Origin: Tessaracoccus lacteus
Lineage (GTDB): Bacteria; Actinomycetota; Actinomycetes; Propionibacteriales; Propionibacteriaceae
Direction of reading: 5' to 3'
Assembly (NCBI RefSeq): GCF_029917005.1
Contig: NZ_CP123967.1
Location: forward strand, 2,790,001-2,854,000
DNA: 64,000 bases
Shown here: positions 8,285-16,718 of the stretch, piece after piece
How the letters are laid out: each line of letters opens with the position of its first letter
Numbering within the stretch: position 1 is the first letter of the stretch
Notes under the pieces: model-generated
The model's input: the letters and a program-made list of their open reading frames with translations, nothing else
What the model was told of the DNA's origin: nothing
Databases searched by the model: none
Translations under genes and position numbers: made by a program

Positions 8285-8965
8285 ATGAGTGAGCCGAACC
8301 AGGTCGTCGCCCTGACGGAGGGCATCACGGCGGGCGCTTTCCACGAGATCCTGGACCTCGCGATCGAGGGCCGCGGCAAGCTGCCCGGAGCGAAGCAGTC
8401 CGCCAAGCAGCTGCTCCTGGCGAAGAACGACGCGGAGGACGCCATCGCGCGGATGGTCGCCTCCCACGTGGCGATGGCCTCCGGGCAGGGGTTCGCGACG
8501 AACTGGGGCGGGTTCCTGGTCTCGATCGTGACCATCCCCGCCAATGTCACCGCCGCCGCGTTCATCCAGGCCCGGCTGGTCGCGGGCATCGCGCACCTGC
8601 GCGGCTACGAACTCAGCGACCCGCGCGTGCGCACCGCCATCCTGATGGTGATGCTCGGCCCGTCGGGCAACGCGAACCTCGTCGCGAACGGCGTGCTTCC
8701 GTCGTCACCGCTGGTCGTCGCGACGGCGCCGGTCTTCGACGCGCGGCTCGACCGGCAGGTCGCCAAGGCGCTGCTCGACCGTTCCATGAACCAGCTGACC
8801 GGCAAGCGCTTCGGCGTCTGGCTGGGCAAGCGGATCCCGATGGTCGGGGGCGGGGTCGGCGCCGTCGTCGACGGCTGGTCGACCGCGTCGATCGCCAAGC
8901 ACGCGCAGGCCGAGTTCCCCAGTCGTCGGCCGAAGCTCACCGGCACCGTCGTCCAGGCCGGCTGA
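8285..8965 (+). CDS. EcsC-family protein
   Basis: A 226-residue protein starting at an ATG preceded by an excellent AAGGAGG site. It is Ala-rich with a hydrophobic middle (GGFLVSIVTIPANVTAAAFIQARLVAGIAHLRGYEL) and ends with the glycine-rich GKRIPMVGGGVGAVVDGWST followed by a short helix, the pattern of EcsC-type proteins. EcsC was named from the Bacillus ecs ABC operon, but the role of stand-alone actinobacterial relatives is not established. It is a single gene divergent from aat. Confidence 0.7.
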   Translation: MSEPNQVVALTEGITAGAFHEILDLAIEGRGKLPGAKQSAKQLLLAKNDAEDAIARMVASHVAMASGQGFATNWGGFLVSIVTIPANVTAAAFIQARLVAGIAHLRGYELSDPRVRTAILMVMLGPSGNANLVANGVLPSSPLVVATAPVFDARLDRQVAKALLDRSMNQLTGKRFGVWLGKRIPMVGGGVGAVVDGWSTASIAKHAQAEFPSRRPKLTGTVVQAG

Positions 8966-9004
8966 CGGGCTGTATCCCCGTCGAACCTTCGTGGTGGGAC
9001 CATA

Positions 9005-9118
9005 GACGCCACCCTTGTCGACGGGCGCCACCGTTGTCGACCGACGCCACCCTTCTCAACCGACGCCACTCTTGTCGACCGACGCCACCCTTGTCGACCG
9101 ACGCCACCGTTGGACACG
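9005..9118. repeat. 19-bp tandem repeat array, six units
   Basis: Six consecutive 19-base units start at 9005, 9024, 9043, 9062, 9081 and 9100, each close to GACGCCACCCTTGTCGACC. Units differ by one to several substitutions, so the array is old or under little constraint. An inverted copy of the core (AAGGGTGGCGTC) lies near 9171-9182. The same period and the core GCCACCCTT recur in the array at 45662-45736. The 304-base gap between EcsC and alr holds only this array and a copy of the dispersed repeat near 9190. Confidence 0.9.
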
Positions 9119-9187
9119 CATGCCACCGCTATGGCGGTGGCTCTATCGCAAGCGGTAGCGCCTGCGTGTAAGGGTGGCGTCGGGAGC

Positions 9188-9236
9188 CAACCCGGTTCCC
9201 TGAGCTCGTCGAAGGGCGCCGAGCGCAGCGAGGCGG
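9188..9236. repeat. Single copy of a dispersed palindromic intergenic repeat
   Basis: This segment contains GGTTCCCTGAGCTCGTCGAA followed by GGGCGCCGAGCGCAGCGAGG. The same modules recur near 10604-10680, 12384-12870 and 21350-21835. It lies just downstream of alr (minus strand). Confidence 0.75.
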
Positions 9237-9269
9237 AGCACCGGCACGAAGACCCACCTGGGCAACGGG

Positions 9270-10388
9270 TCACACGTAGTCGCGGGGCACGCGCTCGGTG
9301 ATCAGGCACGTCACCTCGTACGTGATCGTGCCCATCAGCTCGGCGAGTTCCTCGACGCCAATGCGCTGGTCGCCGTCGGACCCCATCACCACCACCTCGT
9401 CGCCGACGCTCACCGTCGGGTGGTCGGGGCCGAGGTCGACCATGATCTGGTCCATGCAGACGCGCCCGACGACCGGATAGCTGCGGCCGTCGATCAGCAC
9501 CCGGCCCCGGTTGGACAGCAGGCGCGAGTAGCCATCTCCGTAACCGATGGCAGCGGTGGCGAGCCAGGTGTCGCGGGGCGCGGTCCAGGTGCGGCCGTAG
9601 CCGACGGTCTCGCCCTCGCGGATGCGCTTGAGGAACGACACGCGCGTGATCCAGCTGCCGACGTCGCGCAGGGCCCGGGTGTGCTCCGTGAGCGGGTCCG
9701 GGTAGGAACCGTAGATCATGACGCCGGGGCGGACCATGGTTGTGCGGCCGAGGTCGTGGCCGAGCACGGCGCCAGAGTTGGCCGCGTGCACCAGCTCGAC
9801 CGGTCCAACCACCGCCTCCAGGTCGTCGACGGCCTGCTCGAAGCGGGCGAACTGGGCGCGGGTGAACTCCTCGCCCGCGGGGACGTCGCTGATGGGCAGG
9901 TGGGTGAAGATCCCGCCGACGTGCAGGTCGGGGCAGTCGGCGAGGACGCGCGCGAGATTGCCGACGTTCTCCGGCTCGGTCCCGACGCGACGCATGCCCG
10001 TGTCGACGGCGACGTGCACGTCCACCCGTCGTCCCGCCTCGGCTGCGGCAGCCTGGGCAGCGCGGGCCTCGTCGACGGACCCGACCGACAGCGTTATGTC
10101 GGCCGCGATCGCTTCGGCCAGGTCTCCGGGCAGCGTCGGGGTGAACTTCAGAATGGGCAGTGTCACCCCTCCGTCGCGCAGGCGCGCTCCCTCCGACGTA
10201 ATGGCGACGCCGAGCCAGTCGGCGCTGCCGCGCGCCTGGATCGCCCGGGCGACGGGCACCAGCCCGTGGCCGTACGCGTTGGCCTTGACCGCGGCGAGCA
10301 CCTTGCGCCCGCCTGCCAGGTCGCGCGCGGCGGCGAGGTTGGCGTGCAGGGCTTCCAGATCGACTCGGAACCGCGTGGGCGTGGGCAT
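9270..10388 (-). CDS. alr: Alanine racemase
   Basis: PLP-dependent enzyme that interconverts L- and D-alanine, supplying D-Ala for peptidoglycan. Starting at the ATG giving MPTPTRFRVDLEAL, the product is 372 residues, normal for Alr; the longer open frame upstream runs through a palindromic repeat and is not credible. The PLP lysine is K35 in LAAVKANAYGHG, and the C-terminal domain carries the GYGDGYSR motif with the catalytic tyrosine and VCMDQIMVDLG. The gene stands alone, flanked by repeat-rich gaps on both sides. Confidence 0.95.
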   Translation of the reverse strand: MPTPTRFRVDLEALHANLAAARDLAGGRKVLAAVKANAYGHGLVPVARAIQARGSADWLGVAITSEGARLRDGGVTLPILKFTPTLPGDLAEAIAADITLSVGSVDEARAAQAAAAEAGRRVDVHVAVDTGMRRVGTEPENVGNLARVLADCPDLHVGGIFTHLPISDVPAGEEFTRAQFARFEQAVDDLEAVVGPVELVHAANSGAVLGHDLGRTTMVRPGVMIYGSYPDPLTEHTRALRDVGSWITRVSFLKRIREGETVGYGRTWTAPRDTWLATAAIGYGDGYSRLLSNRGRVLIDGRSYPVVGRVCMDQIMVDLGPDHPTVSVGDEVVVMGSDGDQRIGVEELAELMGTITYEVTCLITERVPRDYV

Positions 10389-10456
10389 GGCTCCAGTCTG
10401 GCCCCGTGGCGGCCCGATGTGAAACGCACTCCCCCCGTCGCCCAACATTCCGTGCA

Positions 10457-10519
10457 CAACGATGCGTATACCGGGAGCGCTGAGCCTATGTTGCAGCGCT
10501 CCGGGTATAGGCATCGTTG
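10457..10519. repeat. Long imperfect palindrome, copy 1
   Basis: Two 25-base arms (CAACGATGCGTATACC... and ...GGTATAGGCATCGTTG) pair at 23 of 25 positions around a 13-base loop (GAGCCTATGTTGC). The 63-base core is identical to copy 2 at 10687-10749, 230 bases away. It lies about 70 bases upstream of the alr start on the other strand and could form a strong cruciform or RNA hairpin. It may be a small non-autonomous element (REP/MITE type). Confidence 0.9.
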
Positions 10520-10603
10520 GCACGCCACACCCCAGGGATAGGGAGGCCGTGGACGGGAGGCCCTGCGTCCGCAGGTGACGCCCCAGCCGACTGCGCGTGG
10601 ACT

Positions 10604-10680
10604 CCGCCTCGCTCCGCTCGGCGCCCTTCGACGAGCTCAGGGAACCGGGCTGCCTCAGGGAACCGGGCTGCCTCAGGGAC
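10604..10680. repeat. Dispersed repeat island between the twin palindromes
   Basis: The segment has the CGCCTCGCTCCGCTCGGCGC module followed by CCTTCGACGAGCTCAGGGAA and then two short iterations of CTCAGGGAACCGGGCTGC. It is the same family as the islands at 12384 and 21350. No ORF here is credible. Confidence 0.8.
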
Positions 10681-10683
10681 TGG

Positions 10684-10752
10684 GCACAACGATGCGTATA
10701 CCGGGAGCGCTGAGCCTATGTTGCAGCGCTCCGGGTATAGGCATCGTTGTGC
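10684..10752. repeat. Long imperfect palindrome, copy 2
   Basis: The core is identical to copy 1, extended by a further GCA/TGC pair on each side. It lies 55 bases upstream of the DUF4282-like gene, so one copy sits upstream of each of two divergent genes (alr and this one). Confidence 0.9.
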
Positions 10753-10806
10753 ACGCACCCAGGAACCGGGCAGCTGTGGACGTCGGAGCGTGGCAGACTC
10801 GACCCC

Positions 10807-11760
10807 ATGTCGAACCAACAGTGGAACAACGGCCAGGGCTCGAACGAGTGGGCCAAGCCTTCCTCCGCCGAGTCCGCGCAGGAATGGGCCAAGCCGTCGT
10901 CAGCACAGTCCGCGCAGGAGCCGCCGGCGGGCACCTCCTGGGGCCAGCCTCCGGCCTCCGGAACATCGGCACAGGAGTGGTCGCAGCCAGCCCAGGGCAC
11001 CAGCCAGTCGGCACAGGAGTGGGCCGCCCAGGGATCCGGCCAGCCCGCGCAGGAGCCGCCGGCGGCCACCTCCTGGGGCCAGCCTCCGGCCTCCGGAACA
11101 TCGGCACAGGAGTGGGGCTCGGCTCCCTCCCAGAGCTGGGGACAGCCCCAGCAGCCTGCCCAGGACTGGAGCCAGTCCCAGCAGCCATCCCAGGACTGGA
11201 GCCAGCCCCAGCAGCCCGCCCAGGACTGGAGCCAGCCCCAGCAGCCCGCCCAGGACTGGGGGCAGACGCAGGGCGGACAGCAGTGGGGCCAGCAGCCCCA
11301 GCAGACCTGGGACCAGAGCCAGCAGCCCACCGGCCAGGGATGGGACCAGGCCCAGCAGCCGCAGCAAGCCGGCCAGCAGTGGGGCCAGCAGGGTTGGGGA
11401 CAGGGCCAGGGCCCGCAGGTCCAGCCCGCCACCCCCGTCGAGCCGAAGCCCAGCCCGTTCGACCTCAGCGTCCGTAAGCTCTCCCTGCCCGACGCCGCCG
11501 GACTCATCTTCATGCTGGGCGCGATCGCGCTGGTCGTCGAGTGGCTGTTCGGTTTCATCGCCGTCCTGGCCAGCGGCAACGACTTCATCGCACCCTCCGG
11601 CTGGGCCATCCTCCAGTCGCTGATCGGCGGGCTGGCCGGGGTTCTGTTCAAGCTGCTGGTGCTGCGCGTGCTCGTCGAGATCGGCGTGGCCGCCACGCGG
11701 ATGCTCGCCCGAGACGGCAAGGTCAAGGACACGACCGATGAGGAGCCGCCCGCCGCCTGA
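10807..11760 (+). CDS. DUF4282-like membrane protein with a Gln/Trp-rich repeat N-terminus
   Basis: A 317-residue protein that starts MSNQQWNNGQGSNEW. Residues 1 to about 215 are low complexity, rich in Gln, Ser, Pro, Ala and Trp, including four consecutive 10-residue units of the type QQPAQDWSQP and two longer copies of a segment containing TSWGQPPASGTSAQEW. The C-terminal 100 residues have two long hydrophobic segments (AAGLIFMLGAIALVVEWLFG and LIGGLAGVLFKLLVLRVLV) and end VEIGVAATRMLARDG, which resembles the DUF4282 domain. Function is unknown. The extended hydrophilic N-terminus is probably disordered and cytoplasmic. It is a single gene with a palindrome upstream. Confidence 0.65.
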   Translation: MSNQQWNNGQGSNEWAKPSSAESAQEWAKPSSAQSAQEPPAGTSWGQPPASGTSAQEWSQPAQGTSQSAQEWAAQGSGQPAQEPPAATSWGQPPASGTSAQEWGSAPSQSWGQPQQPAQDWSQSQQPSQDWSQPQQPAQDWSQPQQPAQDWGQTQGGQQWGQQPQQTWDQSQQPTGQGWDQAQQPQQAGQQWGQQGWGQGQGPQVQPATPVEPKPSPFDLSVRKLSLPDAAGLIFMLGAIALVVEWLFGFIAVLASGNDFIAPSGWAILQSLIGGLAGVLFKLLVLRVLVEIGVAATRMLARDGKVKDTTDEEPPAA

Positions 11761-11934
11761 CCGGACGGTCCCACGCCCGGGCTGGTTGACGTCGACCCGA
11801 CGGCAACCGTCCCAGGCCGGGGATCCGCTCTGGCGTCCCGCGCCTCGTGTCCGGCCTGACATCCCCCTCGGTCCCCCGCACCGCCGGCCGCCTGCGGGCG
11901 AGTCCGCGGGTGCCTCTGTCACTGGGAATTACGC

Positions 11935-12440
11935 ATGTCCGAACTGGCCATCCTCCGCGCGGCCGGGTCCGACGAGTACCCGGAACTCGTCGCGATCTGG
12001 CGCGGAGCAGTCGACGCCACGCACGACTTCATCTCGGTGAGCGACCGCGAAGATATCGAGGCTAGGCTCGCCTCCGTCTACTTCCCTGCCGTCAATCTGT
12101 GGGTCTCCGAACGCGACGGTCCTCCCATCGGTTTCGCCGGGGTGATCGGCGCCAGGCTGGAGATGCTGTTCGTCGATGCAGCCCAGCGCGGTAGCCCTGT
12201 CGGTTCAGCCCTCCTGGACCACGCGGTCGGGGTGCTCGGCGTCACCGAGGTCGATGTCAACGAGCAGAATGCGTCGGCCGTCCGCTTCTACACCCGCCGG
12301 GATTTGCCGTCGTCGGCCGAGAGAGCGACGACGAGGGGCGCCCCTACCCGCTGCTTCACCTGCGCCTCACGCCGTCGGTCCAACCCACCGCCTCGCTCCG
12401 CTCGGCGCCCTTCGACAAGCTCAGGGAACCGGGTCGTTGA
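11935..12440 (+). pseudogene. GNAT N-acetyltransferase with a single-base frameshift
   Basis: The N-terminal 120 residues are a GNAT fold: ILRAAGSDEYPELVAIWRGAV, then GFAGVIGARLEMLFVDAAQR (motif A region) and VDVNEQNASAVRFYTRR (motif B). At about 12296-12300 the frame is lost: the continuing frame reads RDLPSSAERA, while one base over it reads GFAVVGRESDDEGRPYPLLH, the expected end of such a protein. One base appears to be missing in a CCGGGA run. The restored reading frame (168 residues) ends inside the dispersed repeat (…APFDKLREPGR, stop 12438-12440). Either a sequencing deletion or a real lesion. Confidence 0.75.
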
Positions 12441-12870
12441 GCCTGTCGAAACGCCCTGAGCGAAGCGAAGGGGACCCCTTGACCACCGCCTCTTGACCAC
12501 CGCCTCGCTCCGCTCGGCGCCCTTCGACAAGCTCAGGGAACCGGGTTGAGCTCAGGGAACCGGGTTGAGCTCAGGGAACCGGGTTGAGCTCAGGGAACCG
12601 GGTCGTTGAGCCTGTCGAAACGCCCTGAGCGAAGCGAAGGGGACCCCTTGACCACCGCCTCTCGACCACCGCCTCGCTCCGCTCGGCGCCCTTCGACAAG
12701 CTCAGGGAACCGGGTTGAGCTCAGGGAACCGGGTCGTTGAGCCTGTCGAAACGCCCTGAGCGAAGCGAAGGGCCCAACCTGATCACGCCTCGCTCCGCTC
12801 GGCGCCCTTCGACAAGCTCAGGGAACCGGGCTGAGCTCAGGGAACCGAGTTGAGCTCAGGAACCGGCCAG
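12384..12870. repeat. Dispersed repeat island, multiple units
   Basis: This nearly 500-base stretch is built of reiterated modules: CGCCTCGCTCCGCTCGGCGC, CCTTCGACAAGCTCAGGGAA (ending ACCGGG), TTGAGCTCAGGGAACCGGG tandem copies, and GTCGTTGAGCCTGTCGAAAC with GCCCTGAGCGAAGCGAAGGG. At least three larger composite units are visible. It separates the GNAT gene from the convergent E2 gene, and GC-rich hairpins are possible throughout. No gene is seen in it apart from the GNAT tail. Confidence 0.85.
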
Positions 12871-12894
12871 GCTCAGGGAGCCGACCGCAGCCTC

Positions 12895-14430
12895 CTAGAA
12901 GAGCAGCGCCAGGGCCGGCTCGGCGAGGATCTCCGCGATGTCATGCAGGAAGCTGGACCCCTGTTCGCCGTCGACGATGCGGTGGTCGAACGAGATGGCC
13001 AGCGTCGTCACCCAGCGGGGTTCGACGCGCTCGTCGGCGCCCGTCCCGACGACCCACGGCCGACGCTCGATCGAGCCCATGCAGAAGATCGCCGACTCGT
13101 TGCCGTTGATGATCGGCGTGCCCGCGTCGATGCCGAACACGCCGACGTTGGTGACGGTGAAAGTGCCGCCCGCGTAGTCGGCGGGCTGCAGCTTCCCCTC
13201 ACGGGAGACCTGGACCAGCTGGTTGATCGCCTGGCACAGCTGCAGAAGGCTCAGCCGCTGCGCACCCTTGATGTTGGGCACCATCAGTCCGCGCGGGGTG
13301 GCCGCGGCGATGCCGAGGTTCACGTCCGCGTAGTAGACGATCTCCTGGTTCTCCTCGTCCCACGACGTGTTGAGGTCGGGGTTGCGGCCCAGCGCGAGGC
13401 ACACGGCCTTCGCGTAGACGAGCAGCGGCGAGATGCGCAGGCCGGTGAACTCCCGACGCGACTTAAGCGTCTCGACGAACTCCATCGTCCCCGTGACGTC
13501 GACGGTGACCCACTCGGTCACGTGCACGTGCGTGTTGACGGAGCGGACCATGTTCTCGGCCGTCACCTTGCGCACACCCTTGATCGGGACGCGACGCTCG
13601 GCGCGGCCCTGGAACGGGTCGTAGGCGCCCAGCCCCTCCGTCGGCCCGAACCCTCCGCCGAAGCTGGAGCCCTGGTAGGGGTGACCCGCATGGGTGCCCG
13701 GCTCGCTGGCCGACGACTGGAAGAACGCGTTGTCGTTGAGGATCCGACCCTGCTTGGGCTGCTCATCCAGGTGGAGGAATGCGGCGGCTGCCTCGACGTC
13801 GCGGCGCGTGATGGTCCCGCCGATCCCGGTGCCGACGACCCCACGGAGGTCAACCCCCAGGTCCTTGGCGTACTGCCTGACCGGCGGCTTGGCGCGCACC
13901 GCATCGGCGTCGGAGGCGAGCACGAGCGTGGACTCCCTCGGCGCCTCGCCCGTCGACGGCAGCGGGTCACCCTCCGGCTCGGCCTCGACGGCGGCGGCGG
14001 GCTGGACCTCGTCCGTGCGACGACCGGGCTCGTGCTGCGAGTAGGCCGTCGACAGCGCGTCGGAAGCGGCGGCCTCGCGGGCCTCCGGGCGGCCGCGTCG
14101 ACGACGCCGGCTCGGCTCCTCGCTGGCCCCGTAACCCACGAGGTTCGGAGCGGACCCCTCCTCGTCAGGCTCCGCGACGGCCGCCTCGCCCTGGCCGTCC
14201 TCGATCTCGACGATCGGCGTGCCGACCTCGACGGTGCTGCCCTCGGAGACGAGCAGGCCGGTGACGGTTCCGGCGTACGGGCTGGGCAGCTCGACGAGCG
14301 ACTTGGCCGTCTCGATCTCCACCAGCACGTCGTTGATCTCGATCACGTCGCCCTCGGCGACCCGCCACGCGACGATCTCGGCCTCGAGCAGGCCTTCACC
14401 GGGATCGGGCAGAAGGAAATGCCTCTTCAT
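12895..14430 (-). CDS. Dihydrolipoamide acyltransferase (E2) of a 2-oxoacid dehydrogenase complex
   Basis: The E2 core of a branched-chain 2-oxoacid (or pyruvate) dehydrogenase complex, 511 residues from the ATG giving MKRHFLLPDPGEG. Domains in order: one lipoyl domain (residues 1-75) with lipoyl-lysine K43 in VEIETAKSLVELPSP; a long charged linker; a peripheral subunit-binding domain (KPPVRQYAKDLGVDLRGVVGTG, about 175-210); and a C-terminal catalytic acyltransferase domain ending with the active-site motif FDHRIVDGEQG. It is the last gene of a three-gene minus-strand operon, 11 bases after E1-beta. No E3 (lipoamide dehydrogenase) gene is present here. Confidence 0.93.
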   Translation of the reverse strand: MKRHFLLPDPGEGLLEAEIVAWRVAEGDVIEINDVLVEIETAKSLVELPSPYAGTVTGLLVSEGSTVEVGTPIVEIEDGQGEAAVAEPDEEGSAPNLVGYGASEEPSRRRRRGRPEAREAAASDALSTAYSQHEPGRRTDEVQPAAAVEAEPEGDPLPSTGEAPRESTLVLASDADAVRAKPPVRQYAKDLGVDLRGVVGTGIGGTITRRDVEAAAAFLHLDEQPKQGRILNDNAFFQSSASEPGTHAGHPYQGSSFGGGFGPTEGLGAYDPFQGRAERRVPIKGVRKVTAENMVRSVNTHVHVTEWVTVDVTGTMEFVETLKSRREFTGLRISPLLVYAKAVCLALGRNPDLNTSWDEENQEIVYYADVNLGIAAATPRGLMVPNIKGAQRLSLLQLCQAINQLVQVSREGKLQPADYAGGTFTVTNVGVFGIDAGTPIINGNESAIFCMGSIERRPWVVGTGADERVEPRWVTTLAISFDHRIVDGEQGSSFLHDIAEILAEPALALLF

Positions 14431-14441
14431 GTTCGGTCCTC

Positions 14442-15419
14442 TCAGTAGGCCAGGGACGTGTCGACGGTGTCGAGGATGCGGTCGATGCTCGGCAGGTACT
14501 CCGACTCGACGCGCGCGGGCGGGTAGGGCATGTCGAAGCCTGCCACGCGCAGAACCGGCGACTCCATCACGTAGAACAGCTCCTCGGTCAGCTTGGCGGC
14601 GATCTCGGCGCCAAGCCCCAGCGTCAGCGGAGCCTCGTGGACGACGATCGCGCGACGGGTGCGCCGCACCGACGACATGACCGTCACCCAGTCGACGGGG
14701 CTGATCGTGCGCAGGTCGACGACCTCCAGGTCGGTGCCCTCCTCCGCGGCGACGGCGGCCGCGTCGAGGCAGGTCTTGACCATGGGCCCGTAGGCGAGCA
14801 GCGTCGCGTCCTTGCCGTGGCGCACTATCGATGCCTGGTGCATGGGCGCGGGGCGGTCGGTGAAGTTGACCTCGCCCTTCTGCTGGTAGCGGCGTTTGGG
14901 CTCGAGGAAGACGACAGGGTCGTCGGAGCCGATGGCCTGCTGGATCATCCAGTAGGCGTCGTTCGGGTTGGCGCAGCTGACGACCTTCAGCCCGGGCGTG
15001 TGCGCGAAGTACGCCTCGGGTGACTCGGAGTGGTGCTCGACGGCGCCGATGCCGCCGCCGAACGGGATCCGGATCACCATCGGCATCTTCTGCCGACCCC
15101 CGGTGCGCATGTGCATCTTGGCCACCTGCGACACGATCTGCGCGAAGCCGGGGAACACGAACCCGTCGAACTGGATCTCGACGACGGGGCGGTAGCCGCG
15201 CATGCACAGGCCGACGGCGGTGCCGATGATGCCCGACTCCGCCAGCGGCGAGTCGACGACGCGATTCTCGCCAAACTCGGCCTGCAGTCCCTCGGTGATG
15301 CGGAACACCCCGCCGAGCTTGCCGATGTCCTCGCCCGCGAGCAGCACCTTCGGGTCGGCCTGCAGCGCGCGGCGCAGCCCCCGGTTGAGGGCCTTCGCCA
15401 TGGTCAGCTTCTCGTTCAT
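14442..15419 (-). CDS. 2-oxoacid dehydrogenase E1 component, beta subunit
   Basis: The beta subunit of the thiamine-diphosphate E1 heterotetramer, 325 residues. Family signatures are GEDIGKLGGVFRIT, DSPLAESGIIGTAVG, RIPFGGGIGAVEHHSESPEA and VDLRTISPVDW, with the catalytic histidine pair region in AVEHHS. Its start overlaps the end of E1-alpha by 4 nt (ATGA), so the two subunits are translationally coupled at equal dose. Similarity to branched-chain types is suggested by the separate alpha/beta subunits and one-lipoyl E2, but substrate preference cannot be proven from sequence. Confidence 0.93.
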   Translation of the reverse strand: MNEKLTMAKALNRGLRRALQADPKVLLAGEDIGKLGGVFRITEGLQAEFGENRVVDSPLAESGIIGTAVGLCMRGYRPVVEIQFDGFVFPGFAQIVSQVAKMHMRTGGRQKMPMVIRIPFGGGIGAVEHHSESPEAYFAHTPGLKVVSCANPNDAYWMIQQAIGSDDPVVFLEPKRRYQQKGEVNFTDRPAPMHQASIVRHGKDATLLAYGPMVKTCLDAAAVAAEEGTDLEVVDLRTISPVDWVTVMSSVRRTRRAIVVHEAPLTLGLGAEIAAKLTEELFYVMESPVLRVAGFDMPYPPARVESEYLPSIDRILDTVDTSLAY

Positions 15420-16507
15420 GCGTCCTCCCCTGCGAGGTAGGCGGCGTACTCGCGGCGCTGCGACTCCAGCGCGACGGTGGGTTCGGCGTAGACCGTCTCG
15501 AACAGTTCGTCCATGGTGACGTCCTTCAGTTCCGCGATCGTGGCTCGCACGTCGGCGCCCAGCGACTTCGCCTCATCCTCGACGGCGGCCAGCCATGCGT
15601 CGTCGACCGCCCCGAGGTTGCGGAGGTAGGTGGTGAGTCGCAGGATCGGGTCGCGGCCGCGCCAGGCCTCCTCGTCGGAGGACTCGCGGTACTTGGTCGG
15701 GTCGTCCGAGGTCGTGTGGGCGCCCATCCGGTAGGTGTAGGCCTCGATGAACGTCGGCCCGTCGCCATGACGGGCGCGCTCCATGGCCCAGTCGGTGACG
15801 GCCTTGACGGCCAGTACATCGTTGCCGTCGACCTGGATGCCCGGGAAGCCGAAGCCCTGGGCGCGCTGGAACAGGGGGATGCGCGACTGCAGCGCGATCG
15901 GCTCCGAAATGGCCCACTGGTTGTTCTGGCAGAAGAACACGACGGGGGCGTTGTACGAGGCGGCGAACACGTACGCCTCGTTGACGTCGCCCTGACTCGC
16001 CGCGCCGTCGCCGTGGTAGACGATCGCCGCCGCGTTCTGGCCCGAGTCGTCGTTGCCGACAGCACCGTCGAGCTGGATCCCCATGGCGTAGCCGGTGGCG
16101 TGCAGCGCCTGGCAGCCGATGACGATCTGGTAGTTCTTGAACTTCTCCAACAGCTCCCAGTGGCCGCCGTCGGTGCCCCGGAACAGCCCGAGAAGGTTGG
16201 ACAGCGGCACGCCGAGCACCATCGCGACGGCATGTTCCCGGTAGGAGGGGAAGCAGACGTCGGCGGCGCGCAGGGCGTGGGCCGAGCCGACCTGGGCCGC
16301 CTCCTGACCGATCAGCGGGGTCCACAGCCCCAACTCGCCATGCCTCTGCAGCGCCGTTGCCTCGGCGTCGAAGCGCCTTGCCAGGATCATGTCGCGAAGA
16401 TAGCCGGCGAGGTCGTCGGCGCTTCCCGTGAACTCGAAGTCGTCGTTGGCGACGCGCTCGCCGTCGGGCGTGAGCAGCTGGACCATCTCGACACTCTGAC
16501 CGCGCAC
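15416..16507 (-). CDS. 2-oxoacid dehydrogenase E1 component, alpha subunit
   Basis: The alpha subunit of the E1 decarboxylase, 363 residues. The thiamine diphosphate motif is YHGDGAASQGDVNEA (GDG at 166-168) running to NN at 195-196, about the usual spacing. PSYREHAVAM, TPLIGQEAAQVG and TYRMGAHTTSDDPTKYR are also typical. Translation probably starts at a GTG with GGAAGGGGG about 9 nt upstream; an ATG seven codons later is an alternative. It is the first gene of the operon E1-alpha, E1-beta, E2, likely for branched-chain amino acid breakdown and supply of branched acyl-CoA primers for membrane lipids. Confidence 0.93.
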   Translation of the reverse strand: MRGQSVEMVQLLTPDGERVANDDFEFTGSADDLAGYLRDMILARRFDAEATALQRHGELGLWTPLIGQEAAQVGSAHALRAADVCFPSYREHAVAMVLGVPLSNLLGLFRGTDGGHWELLEKFKNYQIVIGCQALHATGYAMGIQLDGAVGNDDSGQNAAAIVYHGDGAASQGDVNEAYVFAASYNAPVVFFCQNNQWAISEPIALQSRIPLFQRAQGFGFPGIQVDGNDVLAVKAVTDWAMERARHGDGPTFIEAYTYRMGAHTTSDDPTKYRESSDEEAWRGRDPILRLTTYLRNLGAVDDAWLAAVEDEAKSLGADVRATIAELKDVTMDELFETVYAEPTVALESQRREYAAYLAGEDA

Positions 16508-16516
16508 GTGGCCCCC

Positions 16517-16555
16517 TTCCTAACCTACGAAACCGTAACTTACGCCAGCGTAGCC
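16517..16555 (-). promoter_or_regulatory. TACG/CGTA-rich promoter-operator candidate for the E1-E2 operon
   Basis: Just upstream of the E1-alpha ribosome site the sequence has closely spaced TACG/CGTA half-sites (on the plus strand CCTACGAAACCGTAACTTAC followed by GCCAGCGTAG). Two overlapping dyads of this sort are what TetR- or GntR-type catabolic regulators often bind. This is inferred from symmetry only; no regulator gene is adjacent. Confidence 0.3.
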
Positions 16556-16718
16556 TCTACCCTCCGCGGTTCTGAGTCCTCGCGGTCCACACCTCGGCCC
16601 CGCCATTTGTGGGAAGCCGACAAACACCGCAAGCAGTCCGCCGGGCGTGACCCTCCCCATTGAAAGAGTGAGCGTGGCCCACGGGCCCTCACCGTTGTCG
16701 ACAGCACAGGGAGACCCC

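Noticed and set aside
9005-9118. CRISPR array at the 19-bp repeats
   Set aside because: Units are contiguous with no spacers, and no cas genes are present.
12384-12870. CRISPR or integron-like array in the repeat island
   Set aside because: The repeats are interleaved palindromic modules without unique spacers or integrase; similar islands occur at gene ends elsewhere in the window.
14431-15207. N-terminal extension of the E2 ORF upstream of MKRHFLLPDPGEG
   Set aside because: The extension is antisense-like reading in the wrong frame of E1-beta; the lipoyl domain begins at the chosen ATG.
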